Positions 47,929 through 57,809 of a stretch of DNA of 64,000 bases are shown here, piece by piece. The stretch covers positions 124,001-188,000 of the forward strand of contig NZ_JAJAVH010000008.1 in the NCBI RefSeq assembly GCF_020511115.1, read 5' to 3'. The stretch is from Luteimonas panaciterrae. GTDB lineage: Bacteria; Pseudomonadota; Gammaproteobacteria; Xanthomonadales; Xanthomonadaceae. Under the pieces are notes generated by a model. That model was not told the origin of the DNA. It did no database searches and was given only the letters and a program-made list of their open reading frames with translations. The position numbers and the translations under genes were made by a program. The stretch's first letter is position 1. The number at the start of each line of letters is the position of its first letter.

Positions 47929-49875
47929 TTACTGAGCCGGCGTAGCCGTCGCGGGCGCAGTTGCCGGCTTGGCCTCGTCGATCAGTTTTTGCACGGTCCC
48001 CGTGGTGATCGGGTGATAACCGGGCTTGGCCTTGGCGAACACCTGCTTGGCCAGTTCCAGGCCTGCTTCGGTCTTCACCAATTCCTCGTACGTGGGAATG
48101 ATCAGCTTACGGCGACCGACCCGCTCCAGGAACGCCGCGATCGCGTCATTGGCTTGCGTGTAGCCGCTACGCACCGCCAGCGGATACCAGCGCTGCGCGA
48201 TCTCGCCGTTCGGCGTGCCGGTGAAGTGATAGGCGCCATCGAGCTGCGTGAGCTGATCGATCCTGAGCGTCTTCGGCATGCCTTCGAGGAAATGCACCCA
48301 TTCCTGCGTGCTCCAGGCGCCAGTGATCGCCGGCGGCGGCAGCTGGCCGCTGCCGAGCCAGCCCAAGCGCGCGGTCTTGACCACGCCGAAGCGCGCCGCC
48401 AACACCTGCGGCGCCGTCGGCGGAATGCCGGGCTCGTACAGCCAGGCGTCGAATTCGGCCTGCGTCACCTTGTTCGGGTACTTGTTGAGCAAGTTGGCCT
48501 TGGCGTAGTCGGCGAACTGCTGGCTGTTGATGCTCTGGAAAGCGAAATGATCGAAATAGCCGCGCAGGAACGCATCGAAATCGGCACGCCCGAAACGCTC
48601 CTCCAGGAACTGCAGGAACCAGGCCCCCTTGGTGTAGATCGTCGCGGAGGAATTGTCGTCCGGATTCTTTTCCGTGCCGGGTTTCTGCGCCAGCACCTGC
48701 GCTTCCGGCTTCACGCTCTTGAACTCTTCCTTGAGCTCGTCGCGCGCGATCACGCTCTCCATGTCGGCCTGTTCCTTGCCGTACAGTGCTTCGACGATGC
48801 GGTTCTCGACGTAGCTGGTGAAGCCTTCGTTGAGCCATCCGTCCTTGGCGCTAGCGAAGGTCACCAGATTGCCCGACCAGCTGTGCGCCAGTTCGTGCGC
48901 GACCAGTGAGACCAGCGACTTGTCGCCAACGATCACGGTCGGCGTGGCGAAGGTCAGGCGCGGATTCTCCATGCCGCCGTACGGGAACGAGGGCGGCAGC
49001 ACCAGGATGTCGTAGCGCTCCCAGCGATAGGGGCCGTAGAGCTTCTCGGCCGTCTCGATCATCTTCTCGGTGTCTTCGAATTCCTTGGCGGCCTTTTTCG
49101 CCATGGCGGGTTCTGCCCAGACGCCGGCACGCGGCGAGAGCGGCTCGAACACCAGATCGCCGGCCGCGATCGCCATCAGGTACGACGGGATCTTCTGCGG
49201 CATCTTGAAGTTGTAGTCGCCGTTGCGCTCCGCCTTCGGATTGTTGTCCGCGCTCATCAGCACCATCACGTCCGGACGCGAGACCACGTGCGCGGTGTAG
49301 GTGTAGCGCACGCTCGGCGTGTCCTGCAGCGGCACCCAGCTGCGCGCGTGGATCTGCTGCGACTGGCTGAACATGAAGGGCAGCTTCTTGCCCTCGGTCA
49401 TCGCCGCATCGAGCCACTGCAGGCCGGAAGCCTCTGGCGAGGTCGTGTAGGTCACGCGCACGTGCTGGTTCTGCGCCGGCGTCTCGATGGTGAACTTGCT
49501 GCCGAGGATGTCGTCACGCTTGGCCAGGCCATACTGCAATGGCTGCCATTGACCGGCCGCGTCCTCGCCCTCGACCTTGTCGATGCTCAGATCGCGTGTG
49601 TCCAGCACGAGCTGCTTGGCGGCCTTGTCCTTCCAGTCCAGCGTGTAGGTGGCGGTGCCGCTGAGGGTCTTGGTGTCGAAATCGATCTTGAGATCGAGCG
49701 CGAGATCGGTGATCGCGACCTTGTCGGCCTCCGCGTAAGAATGCTCGTCGCGTTCGACCGTCATCTTCGCCTCCGCGGGCTTGGCCGGTGTCGATGCCGG
49801 CGTTGGGGTGGATTCGCGCGAACAGCCCGCCGCCAGCATGGCCAGGCAGGACAACAACAGGGCGAAACGACGCAT
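47929..49875 (-). CDS. M1-family zinc metallopeptidase lipoprotein
   Basis: A 648-residue aminopeptidase of the leukotriene-A4-hydrolase/M1 type. Lipoprotein signal (AAGC near residue 17), N-terminal beta saddle domain, exopeptidase loop YGGMENPRLTF, the zinc site HELAHSWSGN around residue 328 with the third ligand Glu in NEGFTSYVE, and a C-terminal helical domain. It removes N-terminal residues from peptides, here in the periplasm. ATG 49873-49875 gives the signal; a longer frame upstream is not coding. Confidence 0.94.
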   Translation of the reverse strand: MRRFALLLSCLAMLAAGCSRESTPTPASTPAKPAEAKMTVERDEHSYAEADKVAITDLALDLKIDFDTKTLSGTATYTLDWKDKAAKQLVLDTRDLSIDKVEGEDAAGQWQPLQYGLAKRDDILGSKFTIETPAQNQHVRVTYTTSPEASGLQWLDAAMTEGKKLPFMFSQSQQIHARSWVPLQDTPSVRYTYTAHVVSRPDVMVLMSADNNPKAERNGDYNFKMPQKIPSYLMAIAAGDLVFEPLSPRAGVWAEPAMAKKAAKEFEDTEKMIETAEKLYGPYRWERYDILVLPPSFPYGGMENPRLTFATPTVIVGDKSLVSLVAHELAHSWSGNLVTFASAKDGWLNEGFTSYVENRIVEALYGKEQADMESVIARDELKEEFKSVKPEAQVLAQKPGTEKNPDDNSSATIYTKGAWFLQFLEERFGRADFDAFLRGYFDHFAFQSINSQQFADYAKANLLNKYPNKVTQAEFDAWLYEPGIPPTAPQVLAARFGVVKTARLGWLGSGQLPPPAITGAWSTQEWVHFLEGMPKTLRIDQLTQLDGAYHFTGTPNGEIAQRWYPLAVRSGYTQANDAIAAFLERVGRRKLIIPTYEELVKTEAGLELAKQVFAKAKPGYHPITTGTVQKLIDEAKPATAPATATPAQ

Positions 49876-49971
49876 GGGCGGTTCCGAAAGCTTAATGAGA
49901 GGCGGGGATTCTAGTGCACCCCACGCCCGCAATCGTTAGGCGTTCGTAGTGTGGACGCCGTCCACTGATGT

Positions 49972-50442
49972 TCAGACGACGGGCTGGCAGACATCCACCC
50001 AGGTCGCCCCGGTCAGTTCGGCCAGCCGCTCGGGGGATAGCCGCACGGCGCTGTTGGTCGCGCCCGCGGCCGGCACCACTTCGTCGAACGCGCGCAGCGA
50101 GACATCGCAATGCACGGGCAACGGTGTCGCCAAGCCGAACGGGCAGACGCCGCCGACCGGATGGCTGGTCAGCGCCAGCACTTGCGCCGGATCGAGCATT
50201 TTGGTCCGGCCGTTGAAGGCGGCTTTCATCTTGGCGTTGTCGATGCGCGCATCGCCGCGCACCACCACGAGGAAAGCGCGCTCGTCGGGACCGCGGAAGG
50301 CCAGTGTCTTGGCGATGCGTCCCGGCTCCACGCCGTGCACCTGCGCGGCTTCGAGCACCGTCGCGGTGGAGCCTTCGGATTCGATGACATGCAGATCGGG
50401 CGCTTTTTCCGCCAGGAACGCACGCACCGATTCCAGACTCAC
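49972..50442 (-). CDS. YbaK/EbsC-family aminoacyl-tRNA deacylase-like protein
   Basis: A 156-residue protein with the YbaK/ProRS-editing fold: IAKTLAFRGPDERAFLVVVRGDARIDNAKMKA and GGVCPFGLATPLPVHCDVSLRAFDEVVPAAGATNSAVRL carry the family GGVCPFG and GA..N motifs. Such trans-editing enzymes hydrolyse mis-charged tRNAs (for example Cys-tRNAPro or Ala-tRNAPro); which one here cannot be told. The start is GTG 50440-50442 with GAGG 8 bp before. It follows ubiE by 10 bp, so it is cotranscribed. Confidence 0.9.
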   Translation of the reverse strand: MSLESVRAFLAEKAPDLHVIESEGSTATVLEAAQVHGVEPGRIAKTLAFRGPDERAFLVVVRGDARIDNAKMKAAFNGRTKMLDPAQVLALTSHPVGGVCPFGLATPLPVHCDVSLRAFDEVVPAAGATNSAVRLSPERLAELTGATWVDVCQPVV

Positions 50443-50452
50443 CCGCGCGACC

Positions 50453-51217
50453 TCAGACCTTGTATCCGCTATGGATCGCCACGATGCCGGCGGAGAGATT
50501 CTTGTACTGGCAACGCGCGAAGCCCGCCTCCTCCATCATCGCCTTGAGTTCTTCCTGCGGCGGATGCTTGCGGATCGACTCGGCCAGATACTGATAGCTG
50601 TCGGCATCGTTCGCGAACAGCTTGCCCAGGCGCGGCAACACGTTGAAGGAGTGGAAGTCGTAGATCGGCTTGAACCAGTCCGCCTTCACTTCCGAGAATT
50701 CCAGCACCCGCGCCTGCCCGCCGACCTTCAGCACGCGCAGCATCTCGCGCAGCGCCGCCGGCTTATCGGTGACGTTGCGCAGACCGAACGCGATCGTGAC
50801 CAGATCGAAACTCGCATCCGGGAACGGCAGACGCTCGGCATTGCATTGCACATATTCGAAACCGCGCACGTTGCCGCGATCGGTCATGCGGTCGCGGCCC
50901 ACGCGCAGCATCTCACCGTTGATGTCGCCGAGCACCAGTTCACCCGTTTCGCCGACGCGATCCTTCAGCAGCGCGGCGATGTCGCCGGTGCCGCCGGCCA
51001 GGTCGAGCACGCGGTCGCCGCGCTTCACCTGCGCGGTGGCGACGAAATAGCGCTTCCAAACCCGATGGACGCCCATGCTCATCAGGTCGTTCATCAGGTC
51101 GTAGTTGCCCGCGACCGAGGAGAAGACCTGTCCCACCAGCTTCTGCTTCTCGGCGGTGGGCACTTCGCGGAACCCGAAATGGGTGGTATCGGGCTTCTTG
51201 TCTGCGGATTCGCTCAT
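50453..51217 (-). CDS. ubiE: Demethylmenaquinone/ubiquinone C-methyltransferase UbiE
   Basis: A 254-residue SAM-dependent methyltransferase with the UbiE signatures [41 protein letters not shown] (SAM motif I) and [31 protein letters not shown]. It adds a methyl group to the quinone ring during ubiquinone and menaquinone synthesis in the cytosol. ATG 51215-51217 (MSESADKK); a longer open frame upstream is not part of the gene. Divergent from the deaminase gene. Confidence 0.96.
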   Translation of the reverse strand: MSESADKKPDTTHFGFREVPTAEKQKLVGQVFSSVAGNYDLMNDLMSMGVHRVWKRYFVATAQVKRGDRVLDLAGGTGDIAALLKDRVGETGELVLGDINGEMLRVGRDRMTDRGNVRGFEYVQCNAERLPFPDASFDLVTIAFGLRNVTDKPAALREMLRVLKVGGQARVLEFSEVKADWFKPIYDFHSFNVLPRLGKLFANDADSYQYLAESIRKHPPQEELKAMMEEAGFARCQYKNLSAGIVAIHSGYKV

Positions 51218-51340
51218 GGCGCGATTATCGCATCCCTGCCCGCGCCTGGGTCCGCCGTGCGCTCCCACCGTGCCTGGGGCGGCTCGACGCCATCGCGCGA
51301 TGGCGGCAGACTGCCCGCAACCTCCCCGCGCACATTCCCC

Positions 51341-51796
51341 ATGATCGCCACACCCGACTACCGCGCCCTGCTCGACACCGCCATTCGCGAGGCCCGTCAG
51401 GGGCTGGCCGAAGGCGGCATCCCGATCGGCGCGGCGCTCTACCACAACGACGGTCGCCTGCTCGGCTGCGGCCACAACCGCCGCGTGCAGGAAGGCGACC
51501 CGTCCGTGCACGGCGAGACCGACGCCTTCCGCAAGGCCGGCCGCCAACGCCGCTACAAGGACACCATCATGGTCACCACCCTCGCCCCCTGCTGGTACTG
51601 CAGCGGCCTGGTGCGCCAGTTCAACATCGGCACCGTGGTGGTGGGCGAATCGGTGAATTTCCCCGGCGGCATCGACTGGCTGCGCGAGAATGGCGTCAAC
51701 GTGATCGACCTTGCCGACCAGGAGTGCATCGAAATGCTCGGCGGCTGGATCGCCGCCAATCCCGAGGTGTGGAACGAGGACATCGGCGAGGATTGA
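51341..51796 (+). CDS. Cytosine deaminase-like nucleoside/nucleobase deaminase
   Basis: A 151-residue zinc deaminase of the cytidine-deaminase fold. Zinc ligands are His57 in VHGETDAF with catalytic Glu59, and Cys84 and Cys87 in APCWYCSG. The HGE (rather than HAE) form and the spacing are like fungal-type cytosine deaminase, so cytosine-to-uracil conversion is plausible; guanine or other bases are not excluded. ATG 51341 has no strong ribosome-binding site. Read-through of a long upstream frame is a shadow of ubiE. Confidence 0.88.
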   Translation: MIATPDYRALLDTAIREARQGLAEGGIPIGAALYHNDGRLLGCGHNRRVQEGDPSVHGETDAFRKAGRQRRYKDTIMVTTLAPCWYCSGLVRQFNIGTVVVGESVNFPGGIDWLRENGVNVIDLADQECIEMLGGWIAANPEVWNEDIGED

Positions 51797-51896
51797 GCCT
51801 GCTGCCGCTTCGTTCGGGCAGACATGACTTTTCACAGTGCTATTCCCGCGGACGCACGAGTAGATTTGGCCCAGGCCATGCACGCGGAGCGGGAGA

Positions 51897-52724
51897 ATGC
51901 GCGGACACTGGATCGGCGGAGCGATACTGCAGTTGGCGTTTTGCCTCAGCGCGCATGCACAAGGCGATCCGACCCAATCGCGCACGGTCCTGCGCCCGTC
52001 GGCGGCCGCAGTGGAAGTCCGCGCATCTTCGTACACGGCTGCGGACGGCACGACGCTGCCTTTCGACGTCTATTACGACGGCACGCACACGGGCAGGCGT
52101 GCAACCTTGATCCTGCTGAGCGGAAACGACGACCCGCGCAGCTGGGGAGGGTACGCCGACCTGGGCCGCCTTGCGGCACAACGCGGGTTTACCGCGATCG
52201 TGACGGCCAAACGCTATCCGCGCGGAAATGCCGGCACCGAATCGGCGTACGGCGATGTGTATTCGCTGCTCGAACAGCTCCAGGACCGCGTCGACGTCGC
52301 GGACCGGGAGCGGACCTGTCTATGGGGGTTTTCGGCGGGCGGGCGTCTGCTATCGCTGGCCTTCGCGCAACAAGCGCCCGCCTTGCGCTGCGCGATCGGC
52401 TTCTATCCGGTGCTCACCGCCGCTGCTGATGCGCCCTCCGACTGGAACCGCCGCTTCATTCCCGCCGATGCGGTGCTGGCGGGCGGCTCAGCGTCTTCGC
52501 CACCTATGCTGATCGTCCGTGCAGGCAAGGACACGCCGGAGATCAATCGAGGCATCGAATCCTTCGCATCGAATGCCCTGCGCCGCAACGTACCGGTCAC
52601 CGTCGTCAACCTGCCCGAAGCGCGGCACACATTCGATTGGCACGACGATACGGCATGGTCGCGACGCGCGATCGAGGATGCGTTCGAGTTTGCCAAGCGC
52701 GCTACCGTGCAAGTCCGGGATTGA
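51897..52724 (+). CDS. Secreted dienelactone hydrolase-like alpha/beta hydrolase
   Basis: A 275-residue hydrolase with a signal peptide (1-22, ending AHAQ) and the motif [20 protein letters not shown] holding the nucleophile Ser (around residue 146), plus a C-terminal catalytic pair (Asp in VRAGKDTPE, His in [15 protein letters not shown]). It belongs to the dienelactone-hydrolase/prolyl-oligopeptidase-like group; function unknown. ATG 51897 follows a GCGGGAG stretch. It is the third exported hydrolase of this fold in the window. Confidence 0.85.
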   Translation: MRGHWIGGAILQLAFCLSAHAQGDPTQSRTVLRPSAAAVEVRASSYTAADGTTLPFDVYYDGTHTGRRATLILLSGNDDPRSWGGYADLGRLAAQRGFTAIVTAKRYPRGNAGTESAYGDVYSLLEQLQDRVDVADRERTCLWGFSAGGRLLSLAFAQQAPALRCAIGFYPVLTAAADAPSDWNRRFIPADAVLAGGSASSPPMLIVRAGKDTPEINRGIESFASNALRRNVPVTVVNLPEARHTFDWHDDTAWSRRAIEDAFEFAKRATVQVRD

Positions 52725-52757
52725 CGGAGGCGTGCGGAAGGACGCCATCCGCACCAG

Positions 52758-53219
52758 CTAGGATGGCTTGAGCACCATCAGCCAGAAGATCACGATCACG
52801 CTGATGAATGCAGGCCAGCCCAGCCAGAACCACCAGCGCATGACGCGATGATAGGCGGCCGGCAACGGCGTTCCGGCCGCCGACGCGGCGGTGGCGAGAT
52901 CACGCGCTCGCCACTGCAGCCAGAGCACCGGCAGCCAGCAGGCGCCGACCACGAAGAACAACAACAGCGCCGTCCTCAGCCAGAAGGCCGAATATGGATT
53001 TCCGAGCGCGTTCGCCAGCCATAGACCACTGATGAATTGCACCACCACTGCAGGCGCCGTGAAGCAGGCATCGGCGATCACCACCGTGCGTGCAGTCTCG
53101 GCGATGACCTTGGCATCGCCGCGCCTGTGCGCCAGCCACATGAAGAACGCGATGCCAAGGCCGGTACCGAGCAACAGCGTCGACGAGAGAATGTGAATCC
53201 ACTTCACCCACAGATACAT
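52758..53219 (-). CDS. DUF2269-family membrane protein
   Basis: A 153-residue four-span inner-membrane protein (LYLWVKWIHILSSTLLLGTGLGIAFFMWLAHRR at the N-terminus, with a conserved His in the first span), matching DUF2269. Function unknown. It ends a two-gene minus-strand unit and starts 3 bp after the stop of the SDR-like gene, so the two are probably cotranscribed and may work together in the membrane. Confidence 0.87.
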   Translation of the reverse strand: MYLWVKWIHILSSTLLLGTGLGIAFFMWLAHRRGDAKVIAETARTVVIADACFTAPAVVVQFISGLWLANALGNPYSAFWLRTALLLFFVVGACWLPVLWLQWRARDLATAASAAGTPLPAAYHRVMRWWFWLGWPAFISVIVIFWLMVLKPS

Positions 53220-53222
53220 CGC

Positions 53223-54530
53223 CTATCTCCTGTCGGCCAACACCCACAACACTCCCAACGCCGGCAAAACCGCCAGATTCTTCGCCAGGCCGCCCAGCGG
53301 CTCCAGCCACAGCGCAGGCAGCGCGATGCCGAAAACGAGGGTGTATGCCGCCACCCCGATCGCCATCAAGACGAGCACCAGACGCGGCCGCCATCCAATC
53401 AACAAGAGAACGGCCAACACCAGATCGAAGACAGCGGCCATGCGTGCCAGCACCACCGGCTCGATTCCTTGAAGCGGCGATCCCGCCACCAATCGCTCGA
53501 TGTCGGCAGAAGGCGTGAGCCAGCCTGTTATCGCCGACAACAACCACAAGACCACCATGCAAATCCGCAGCATCGGTGTGAGGAAATAAAGCTGGGCGTG
53601 CCAGCGATCCTGCACCTGGCTCGGCCGCGAGGCCAGCGTCTGCACCAATCCGCGCGGCGCGAAGTTGAACGCATCCCGCAGGCGTGCATGCGCGTCTGGA
53701 GTGGTCACGTTGCCTCGCCTCAACATGCGCCACATGGTTTCACCGACCGGACCGCTGCCCAAGCGCTCGAAGATGCCGACTTGCAGCGTCACCAGGACTT
53801 CTGGAACATGGATTTCACGTTTCCCCGAAATCCGTAGCCAGCGCCGCCATTCGCGCTGGTAATCACGCAATGGCATCGGTTCCGGGCCGCCGACTTCGTA
53901 GATGCCCGGCGGCGCCTCCAACGCAAGCGCTGCCAGATCTCCGAGATCTTCCGCCGCTACCGGCTGAATCGGCCAGCGACCATCGCCTGGCAGCACTTGC
54001 ATGCCGGGAAATCCCGCCAACGCGCGCAACAATGACGTCCCACCATACGACCCGGCCGCGGCATAGACCACCGACGGGCGCAGCACCACGGTTTGCAACG
54101 GCAATTGTCGCAACGCCTCGTCGAAACGATGCTTGGAAGCAATGAATTCACCATCCTCCGGCAATCCCAGCGCCGAGATCTGCACGAAGCGATCGATGCC
54201 ACGATCGATGCAGGCCTGAGCGAGCGCCAGCGGTGCCGCGACATGGATCGTCTCGAAGCGCTGGATGCCAGTCTCGCGCAAGATGCCGGAGGCGTTCACG
54301 ACCGCATCGACACCGTCAAGCACCTCGCGCCAGTCGTCAGGCTTCGTCATTCGAGTCAGATCGCAGGCGCGCTCATCCTCTCCAATCGGTTTGCCGACCG
54401 GCCGGACGCCGCGCAATACTCGATGGCCGCGCCCGCGCAAGGCCGCCACGATGAAGCCACCCAGAAAACCATTGGCGCCCACGACCAGAACGGTCCGTGT
54501 CGCCGGGTCGGATGCTTCGTCTGCACGCAT
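53223..54530 (-). CDS. NAD-dependent epimerase/SDR domain fused to DoxX-like membrane domain
   Basis: A 435-residue two-part protein. Residues about 10-285 are an atypical short-chain dehydrogenase/epimerase with the nucleotide-binding VLVVGANGFLGGFIVAALRGRG and an NmrA/complex-I-subunit-like sequence; about 300-430 are four hydrophobic spans with DoxX/DUF4267-like character. The fusion suggests a redox or quinone-related enzyme at the inner membrane. ATG 54528-54530 is used; a GTG two codons earlier is possible. Forms an operon with the DUF2269 gene. Substrate unknown. Confidence 0.83.
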   Translation of the reverse strand: MRADEASDPATRTVLVVGANGFLGGFIVAALRGRGHRVLRGVRPVGKPIGEDERACDLTRMTKPDDWREVLDGVDAVVNASGILRETGIQRFETIHVAAPLALAQACIDRGIDRFVQISALGLPEDGEFIASKHRFDEALRQLPLQTVVLRPSVVYAAAGSYGGTSLLRALAGFPGMQVLPGDGRWPIQPVAAEDLGDLAALALEAPPGIYEVGGPEPMPLRDYQREWRRWLRISGKREIHVPEVLVTLQVGIFERLGSGPVGETMWRMLRRGNVTTPDAHARLRDAFNFAPRGLVQTLASRPSQVQDRWHAQLYFLTPMLRICMVVLWLLSAITGWLTPSADIERLVAGSPLQGIEPVVLARMAAVFDLVLAVLLLIGWRPRLVLVLMAIGVAAYTLVFGIALPALWLEPLGGLAKNLAVLPALGVLWVLADRR

Positions 54531-54579
54531 GCGCACAAACTAGCAGAATCCCAATCCCCCTTTCGCAGAGGTATCCGCC

Positions 54580-55035
54580 ATGTCCCAGCATCTGGCTTCG
54601 ATCCATTGGTCCCGCGACGGCAGGCCCTTCGACTACAACGGTTATTCCCGCGACCATGAGTGGCGTTTCGACGGCGGGCAGCGCGTCCGGGCTTCGGCCT
54701 CACTCGATTATCTCGGCAGTGCGGAAAGCATCGATCCGGAAGAGGCGCTGGTGGCGGCACTGTCCTCGTGCCACATGCTGACCTTGCTCGCCATCGCCGC
54801 GAAGAAGGGCTGGACGATCGACAGCTACGAGGACGATGCGGTCGGCACGATGGGCAAGAACGAGGCCGGGCGCCTTGCCGTGACGCAGGTAGTCCTGCGT
54901 CCACGCATCACGTTCGCGGAAGGCAAGGCGCCGGATGCGGCCGGCCTGACCCATCTGCACGAGCAGGCGCACATACATTGCTTCATCGCCAACTCGGTGA
55001 AGACGGCGGTGACGGTCGAACCCAGGGACGCCTGA
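54580..55035 (+). CDS. OsmC/Ohr-family peroxidase-like protein
   Basis: A 151-residue OsmC-family protein with the two redox cysteines, Cys64 in ALSSCHML and a second near 134 in HIHCFIANSV. The family reduces organic hydroperoxides with thiols or dihydrolipoate. GAGG Shine-Dalgarno before ATG 54580. Divergent from the SDR-DoxX gene by 49 bp. OsmC versus Ohr cannot be decided by eye. Confidence 0.92.
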   Translation: MSQHLASIHWSRDGRPFDYNGYSRDHEWRFDGGQRVRASASLDYLGSAESIDPEEALVAALSSCHMLTLLAIAAKKGWTIDSYEDDAVGTMGKNEAGRLAVTQVVLRPRITFAEGKAPDAAGLTHLHEQAHIHCFIANSVKTAVTVEPRDA

Positions 55036-55045
55036 ACCTTTGCTT

Positions 55046-55073
55046 CGTCATCCCGGCAAAAGCCGGGATGACG
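55046..55073. repeat. REP-like palindrome with perfect 12-bp arms
   Basis: cgtcatcccggc (55046-55057) and gccgggatgacg (55062-55073) around AAAA, 10 bp after the OsmC stop and between convergent genes. The best-formed member of the family in this window together with 55709. Confidence 0.8.
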
Positions 55074-55094
55074 AGACAAGGCGTTGACGGACGA

Positions 55095-55544
55095 TCACGT
55101 CCCGACGTGGTAGTTGTTCTCGCACTCGGCGCAACCGATGTTCTCGAGCGCGATTGACAGCGCCGCGGTGTAGCTCTGTGCGCCATAGCCGTTGACGACA
55201 GCGAGCATCGGGCCGACTGGCGGCGCGATCACCGGTTCCTGCTGGCCGACGAAGTCGTCATGGACTTCGATGTAGGGCACTTTCAACCGCGCCAGCGCAT
55301 CGCGCAACGAAGCCTTCGATTGCGAGTAGGCGCCGGGATCGAGCAGCACGATTTCCGCACGGTCGTCCGCGAGATGGGCGAGACGATCCAAAAGCTCACG
55401 CTCGTCGGCGCATTGATAACGACACAAGGTACGGCCAGCGCGCGCGGCACGCGCGTGCAAGGCCTCAAGGATGCCCGGCAGCAGCGACGCGTCGTATTGC
55501 GTGGCGGCCTGCGGTTCCGACATCCGGATCATCACGATCGACAT
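55095..55544 (-). CDS. Type II 3-dehydroquinase (AroQ)-like protein, divergent
   Basis: A 149-residue protein that aligns with the second two-thirds of type II dehydroquinate dehydratase: LLDPGAYSQSKASLRDALARLKVPYIEVHDDF corresponds to the family NPGAYTHTS..ALRDAL....EVHLSN, and VNGYGAQSYTAALSIAL to its C-terminus. The catalytic His (H95) is kept but the N-terminal NGPNLNLLG...YG loop carrying the essential Arg and Tyr is absent. It is therefore probably not a normal shikimate-pathway enzyme and may bind a related ligand or be a decayed paralogue. ATG 55542-55544 is used (TTG two codons earlier possible). Confidence 0.7.
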   Translation of the reverse strand: MSIVMIRMSEPQAATQYDASLLPGILEALHARAARAGRTLCRYQCADERELLDRLAHLADDRAEIVLLDPGAYSQSKASLRDALARLKVPYIEVHDDFVGQQEPVIAPPVGPMLAVVNGYGAQSYTAALSIALENIGCAECENNYHVGT

Positions 55545-55708
55545 GGTCAAACATCACTCCGATGCGCGCTTCGCATCGCCGCCTCGCGGCGATCAGCGTC
55601 GCGCATCGAGGACAAGATTAGGAGTGGCGACCATAAAACCACTATGCGCGCGCTGGTTGCGCGGCATAAAACACTCGTAAAACCAGCTGGTAGTCACCTG
55701 CCAGTTAT

Positions 55709-55738
55709 CGTCATTCCCGCACCGAGGCGGGAATGACG
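55709..55738. repeat. REP-like palindrome with perfect 12-bp arms
   Basis: cgtcattcccgc (55709-55720) and gcgggaatgacg (55727-55738) with a 6-nt loop, 14 bp after the hslU stop. It could also work as the 3' stem-loop of the hslVU message. Confidence 0.8.
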
Positions 55739-55752
55739 GGTGAAACCATTCC

Positions 55753-57123
55753 TTACAGGATGTAGCGCGACAGATCCGGATCCCGCACCAGCTCGCCCAG
55801 GTGCGTATCTACATAGGCGCGATCGATCGACACGGTCCCACCCTTGTCCGGCGCGTCGAAACTGAGAGAGTCCAGCAACCGTTCGAGCACGGTATGCAGG
55901 CGGCGGGCGCCGATGTTCTCCTGGCGCTCGTTGACCTGCGCGGCGATCTCCGCAAGGCGATCCACGGCATCCGCTGTAAAGCCGAGTTGCACGCCTTCGG
56001 TCTTCAGCAACTCGACGTACTGCTTGGTCAAAGCCGCCTTCGGCTCGGTCAGGATGCGGACGAAATCGTCCTTGCTCAGCGCCGACAGTTCGACGCGGAT
56101 CGGGAAACGGCCCTGCATCTCCGGGATCAGATCCGACGGCTTGGCGAGATGGAACGCGCCGCTGGCGATGAACAGGATGTGGTCGGTCTTCACCGAGCCG
56201 TACTTGGTGCTGACCGTGGAACCCTCCACCAGCGGCAGCAGATCGCGCTGCACGCCTTCGCGCGAAACATCCGCGCCCATGCCTTCACTGCGCTTGGCGA
56301 CCTTGTCGATCTCGTCGATGAAGACGATGCCGTGCTGCTCGCAGGCCTCGATCGCGGCTTCGCGCACCTCGTCCTCGTTGACCAGCTTGGCGGCTTCCTC
56401 CTCGATCAGCTGCGGACGCGCGGCCTTGATGGTCAAGGTGCGCTTGTGTGTCTTGCCGCCGCCGAGATTGGAGAACATCTGCCGCAGCTGCTGGCCCATC
56501 TCTTCCATGCCCGGCGGCGTCATGATGTCGACGCCAACATTCGCGGAGAGTTCAAGCTCGATCTCGCGGTCGTCGAGCTCGCCGGCGCGCAGCTGCTTGC
56601 GGAATTTGGCGCGCGTGTCGTTGTCGGGCGCCTGGTAGTCCTCCGCCGGCTTCTCCGCGCCGAAGCCGAAGCCTCCCGGCATGCGTCGGGGCAGCAATGC
56701 GTCGAGGAGGCGATCCTCGGCGCGCTCCTCGGCCTGCGTGCGCACGCGTGTCTTGGCCTGCTCGCGATAGAGCTTGACAGCAGTGTCGGCGAGATCACGG
56801 ATGATCTGCTCCACGTCCTTGCCGACGTAACCGACTTCGGTGAAGCGCGTGGCCTCCACCTTCACGAACGGCGCGTTGGCGAGCGTGGCCAGGCGCCGCG
56901 CGATCTCAGTCTTGCCGACGCCGGTGGGGCCGATCATCAGGATGTTCTTCGGCATCACCTCGTTGCGCAGCTCGTCGGGCAGCTGTGCGCGGCGCCAGCG
57001 GTTGCGCAATGCGATCGCCACCGCGCGCTTGGCCGACTGCTGGCCGACGATGTGGCGGTCGAGTTCCTGCACGATCTCGCGCGGGGTCATGGTGGCGGAG
57101 TTGGTGTCGAACTTGTTGGGCAT
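55753..57123 (-). CDS. hslU: ATP-dependent protease ATPase subunit HslU
   Basis: A 456-residue AAA+ unfoldase that feeds substrates to the HslV peptidase. Walker A GPTGVGKT at 65-72, Walker [15 protein letters not shown], and the I-domain between (about 110-245). The ends ([17 protein letters not shown] and the C-terminal [15 protein letters not shown] that docks into HslV) are intact. It follows hslV by 75 bp in the usual hslVU order. Confidence 0.97.
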   Translation of the reverse strand: MPNKFDTNSATMTPREIVQELDRHIVGQQSAKRAVAIALRNRWRRAQLPDELRNEVMPKNILMIGPTGVGKTEIARRLATLANAPFVKVEATRFTEVGYVGKDVEQIIRDLADTAVKLYREQAKTRVRTQAEERAEDRLLDALLPRRMPGGFGFGAEKPAEDYQAPDNDTRAKFRKQLRAGELDDREIELELSANVGVDIMTPPGMEEMGQQLRQMFSNLGGGKTHKRTLTIKAARPQLIEEEAAKLVNEDEVREAAIEACEQHGIVFIDEIDKVAKRSEGMGADVSREGVQRDLLPLVEGSTVSTKYGSVKTDHILFIASGAFHLAKPSDLIPEMQGRFPIRVELSALSKDDFVRILTEPKAALTKQYVELLKTEGVQLGFTADAVDRLAEIAAQVNERQENIGARRLHTVLERLLDSLSFDAPDKGGTVSIDRAYVDTHLGELVRDPDLSRYIL

Positions 57124-57198
57124 GGGATTCTTGAAGATGAAGGAATGGCGGCTCTTCTCATCCGGACACGGGAGAAGATGATCGAACGCGTCGTGACG

Positions 57199-57750
57199 TT
57201 ACAGTTCTTCGACCACCACGTTACGGTTGGTGTAGATGCAGATATCGCCCGCGATATTCAGGGCCTCGATCGCGATCTGCTTGGCATCGAGTTCGGTATG
57301 CGCGGACAACGCGCGCGCCGCGGACAACGCATAAGGGCCGCCCGAGCCGATCGCGACCAGTCCGTCCTCGGGCTCGATCACATCGCCCGTGCCGCTGATG
57401 ATCAACGAGGTTTCCTTGTCGGCGACTGCGAGCAGCGCCTCGAGCTTGCCGAAGCGGCGCTCGGTGCGCCAATCCTTCGCCAATTCGACGGCGGCGCGCA
57501 GCAGTTGGCCGTGCTTTTCCAGCTTCGATTCGAACAACTCGAACAACGTGAACGCATCGGCCGCGGCACCGGCGAAACCAGCCAGTACCTGACCATCCTT
57601 GCCGAGGCGGCGCACCTTGCGCGCATTGGCCTTCATCACGGTATGGCCGAGCGTGACCTGGCCGTCACCGGCGATGGCGACGTGGCCGTTGCGGCGCACC
57701 GAAACGATGGTGGTGGCGTGGAAGACGTTGGGGTTCTGGCTGGGGTCCAT
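57199..57750 (-). CDS. hslV: ATP-dependent protease peptidase subunit HslV
   Basis: A 183-residue N-terminal-nucleophile hydrolase. The catalytic Thr is expected at residue 13 (TTIVSVRR), exposed after removal of a 12-residue leader ([12 protein letters not shown]); E. coli HslV has only the initiator Met. [11 protein letters not shown]-like and [13 protein letters not shown] family segments are present (as [12 protein letters not shown] and [14 protein letters not shown]). ATG 57748-57750 with AGGAG 5-6 bp upstream. First gene of hslVU, 220 bp after xerC. Confidence 0.96.
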   Translation of the reverse strand: MDPSQNPNVFHATTIVSVRRNGHVAIAGDGQVTLGHTVMKANARKVRRLGKDGQVLAGFAGAAADAFTLFELFESKLEKHGQLLRAAVELAKDWRTERRFGKLEALLAVADKETSLIISGTGDVIEPEDGLVAIGSGGPYALSAARALSAHTELDAKQIAIEALNIAGDICIYTNRNVVVEEL

Positions 57751-57809
57751 GCGAATCTCCTGGTTAAGCCCCTTGGTGGGGGCTAATGGAAAGGAGCGCA
57801 AGGGGGTGA

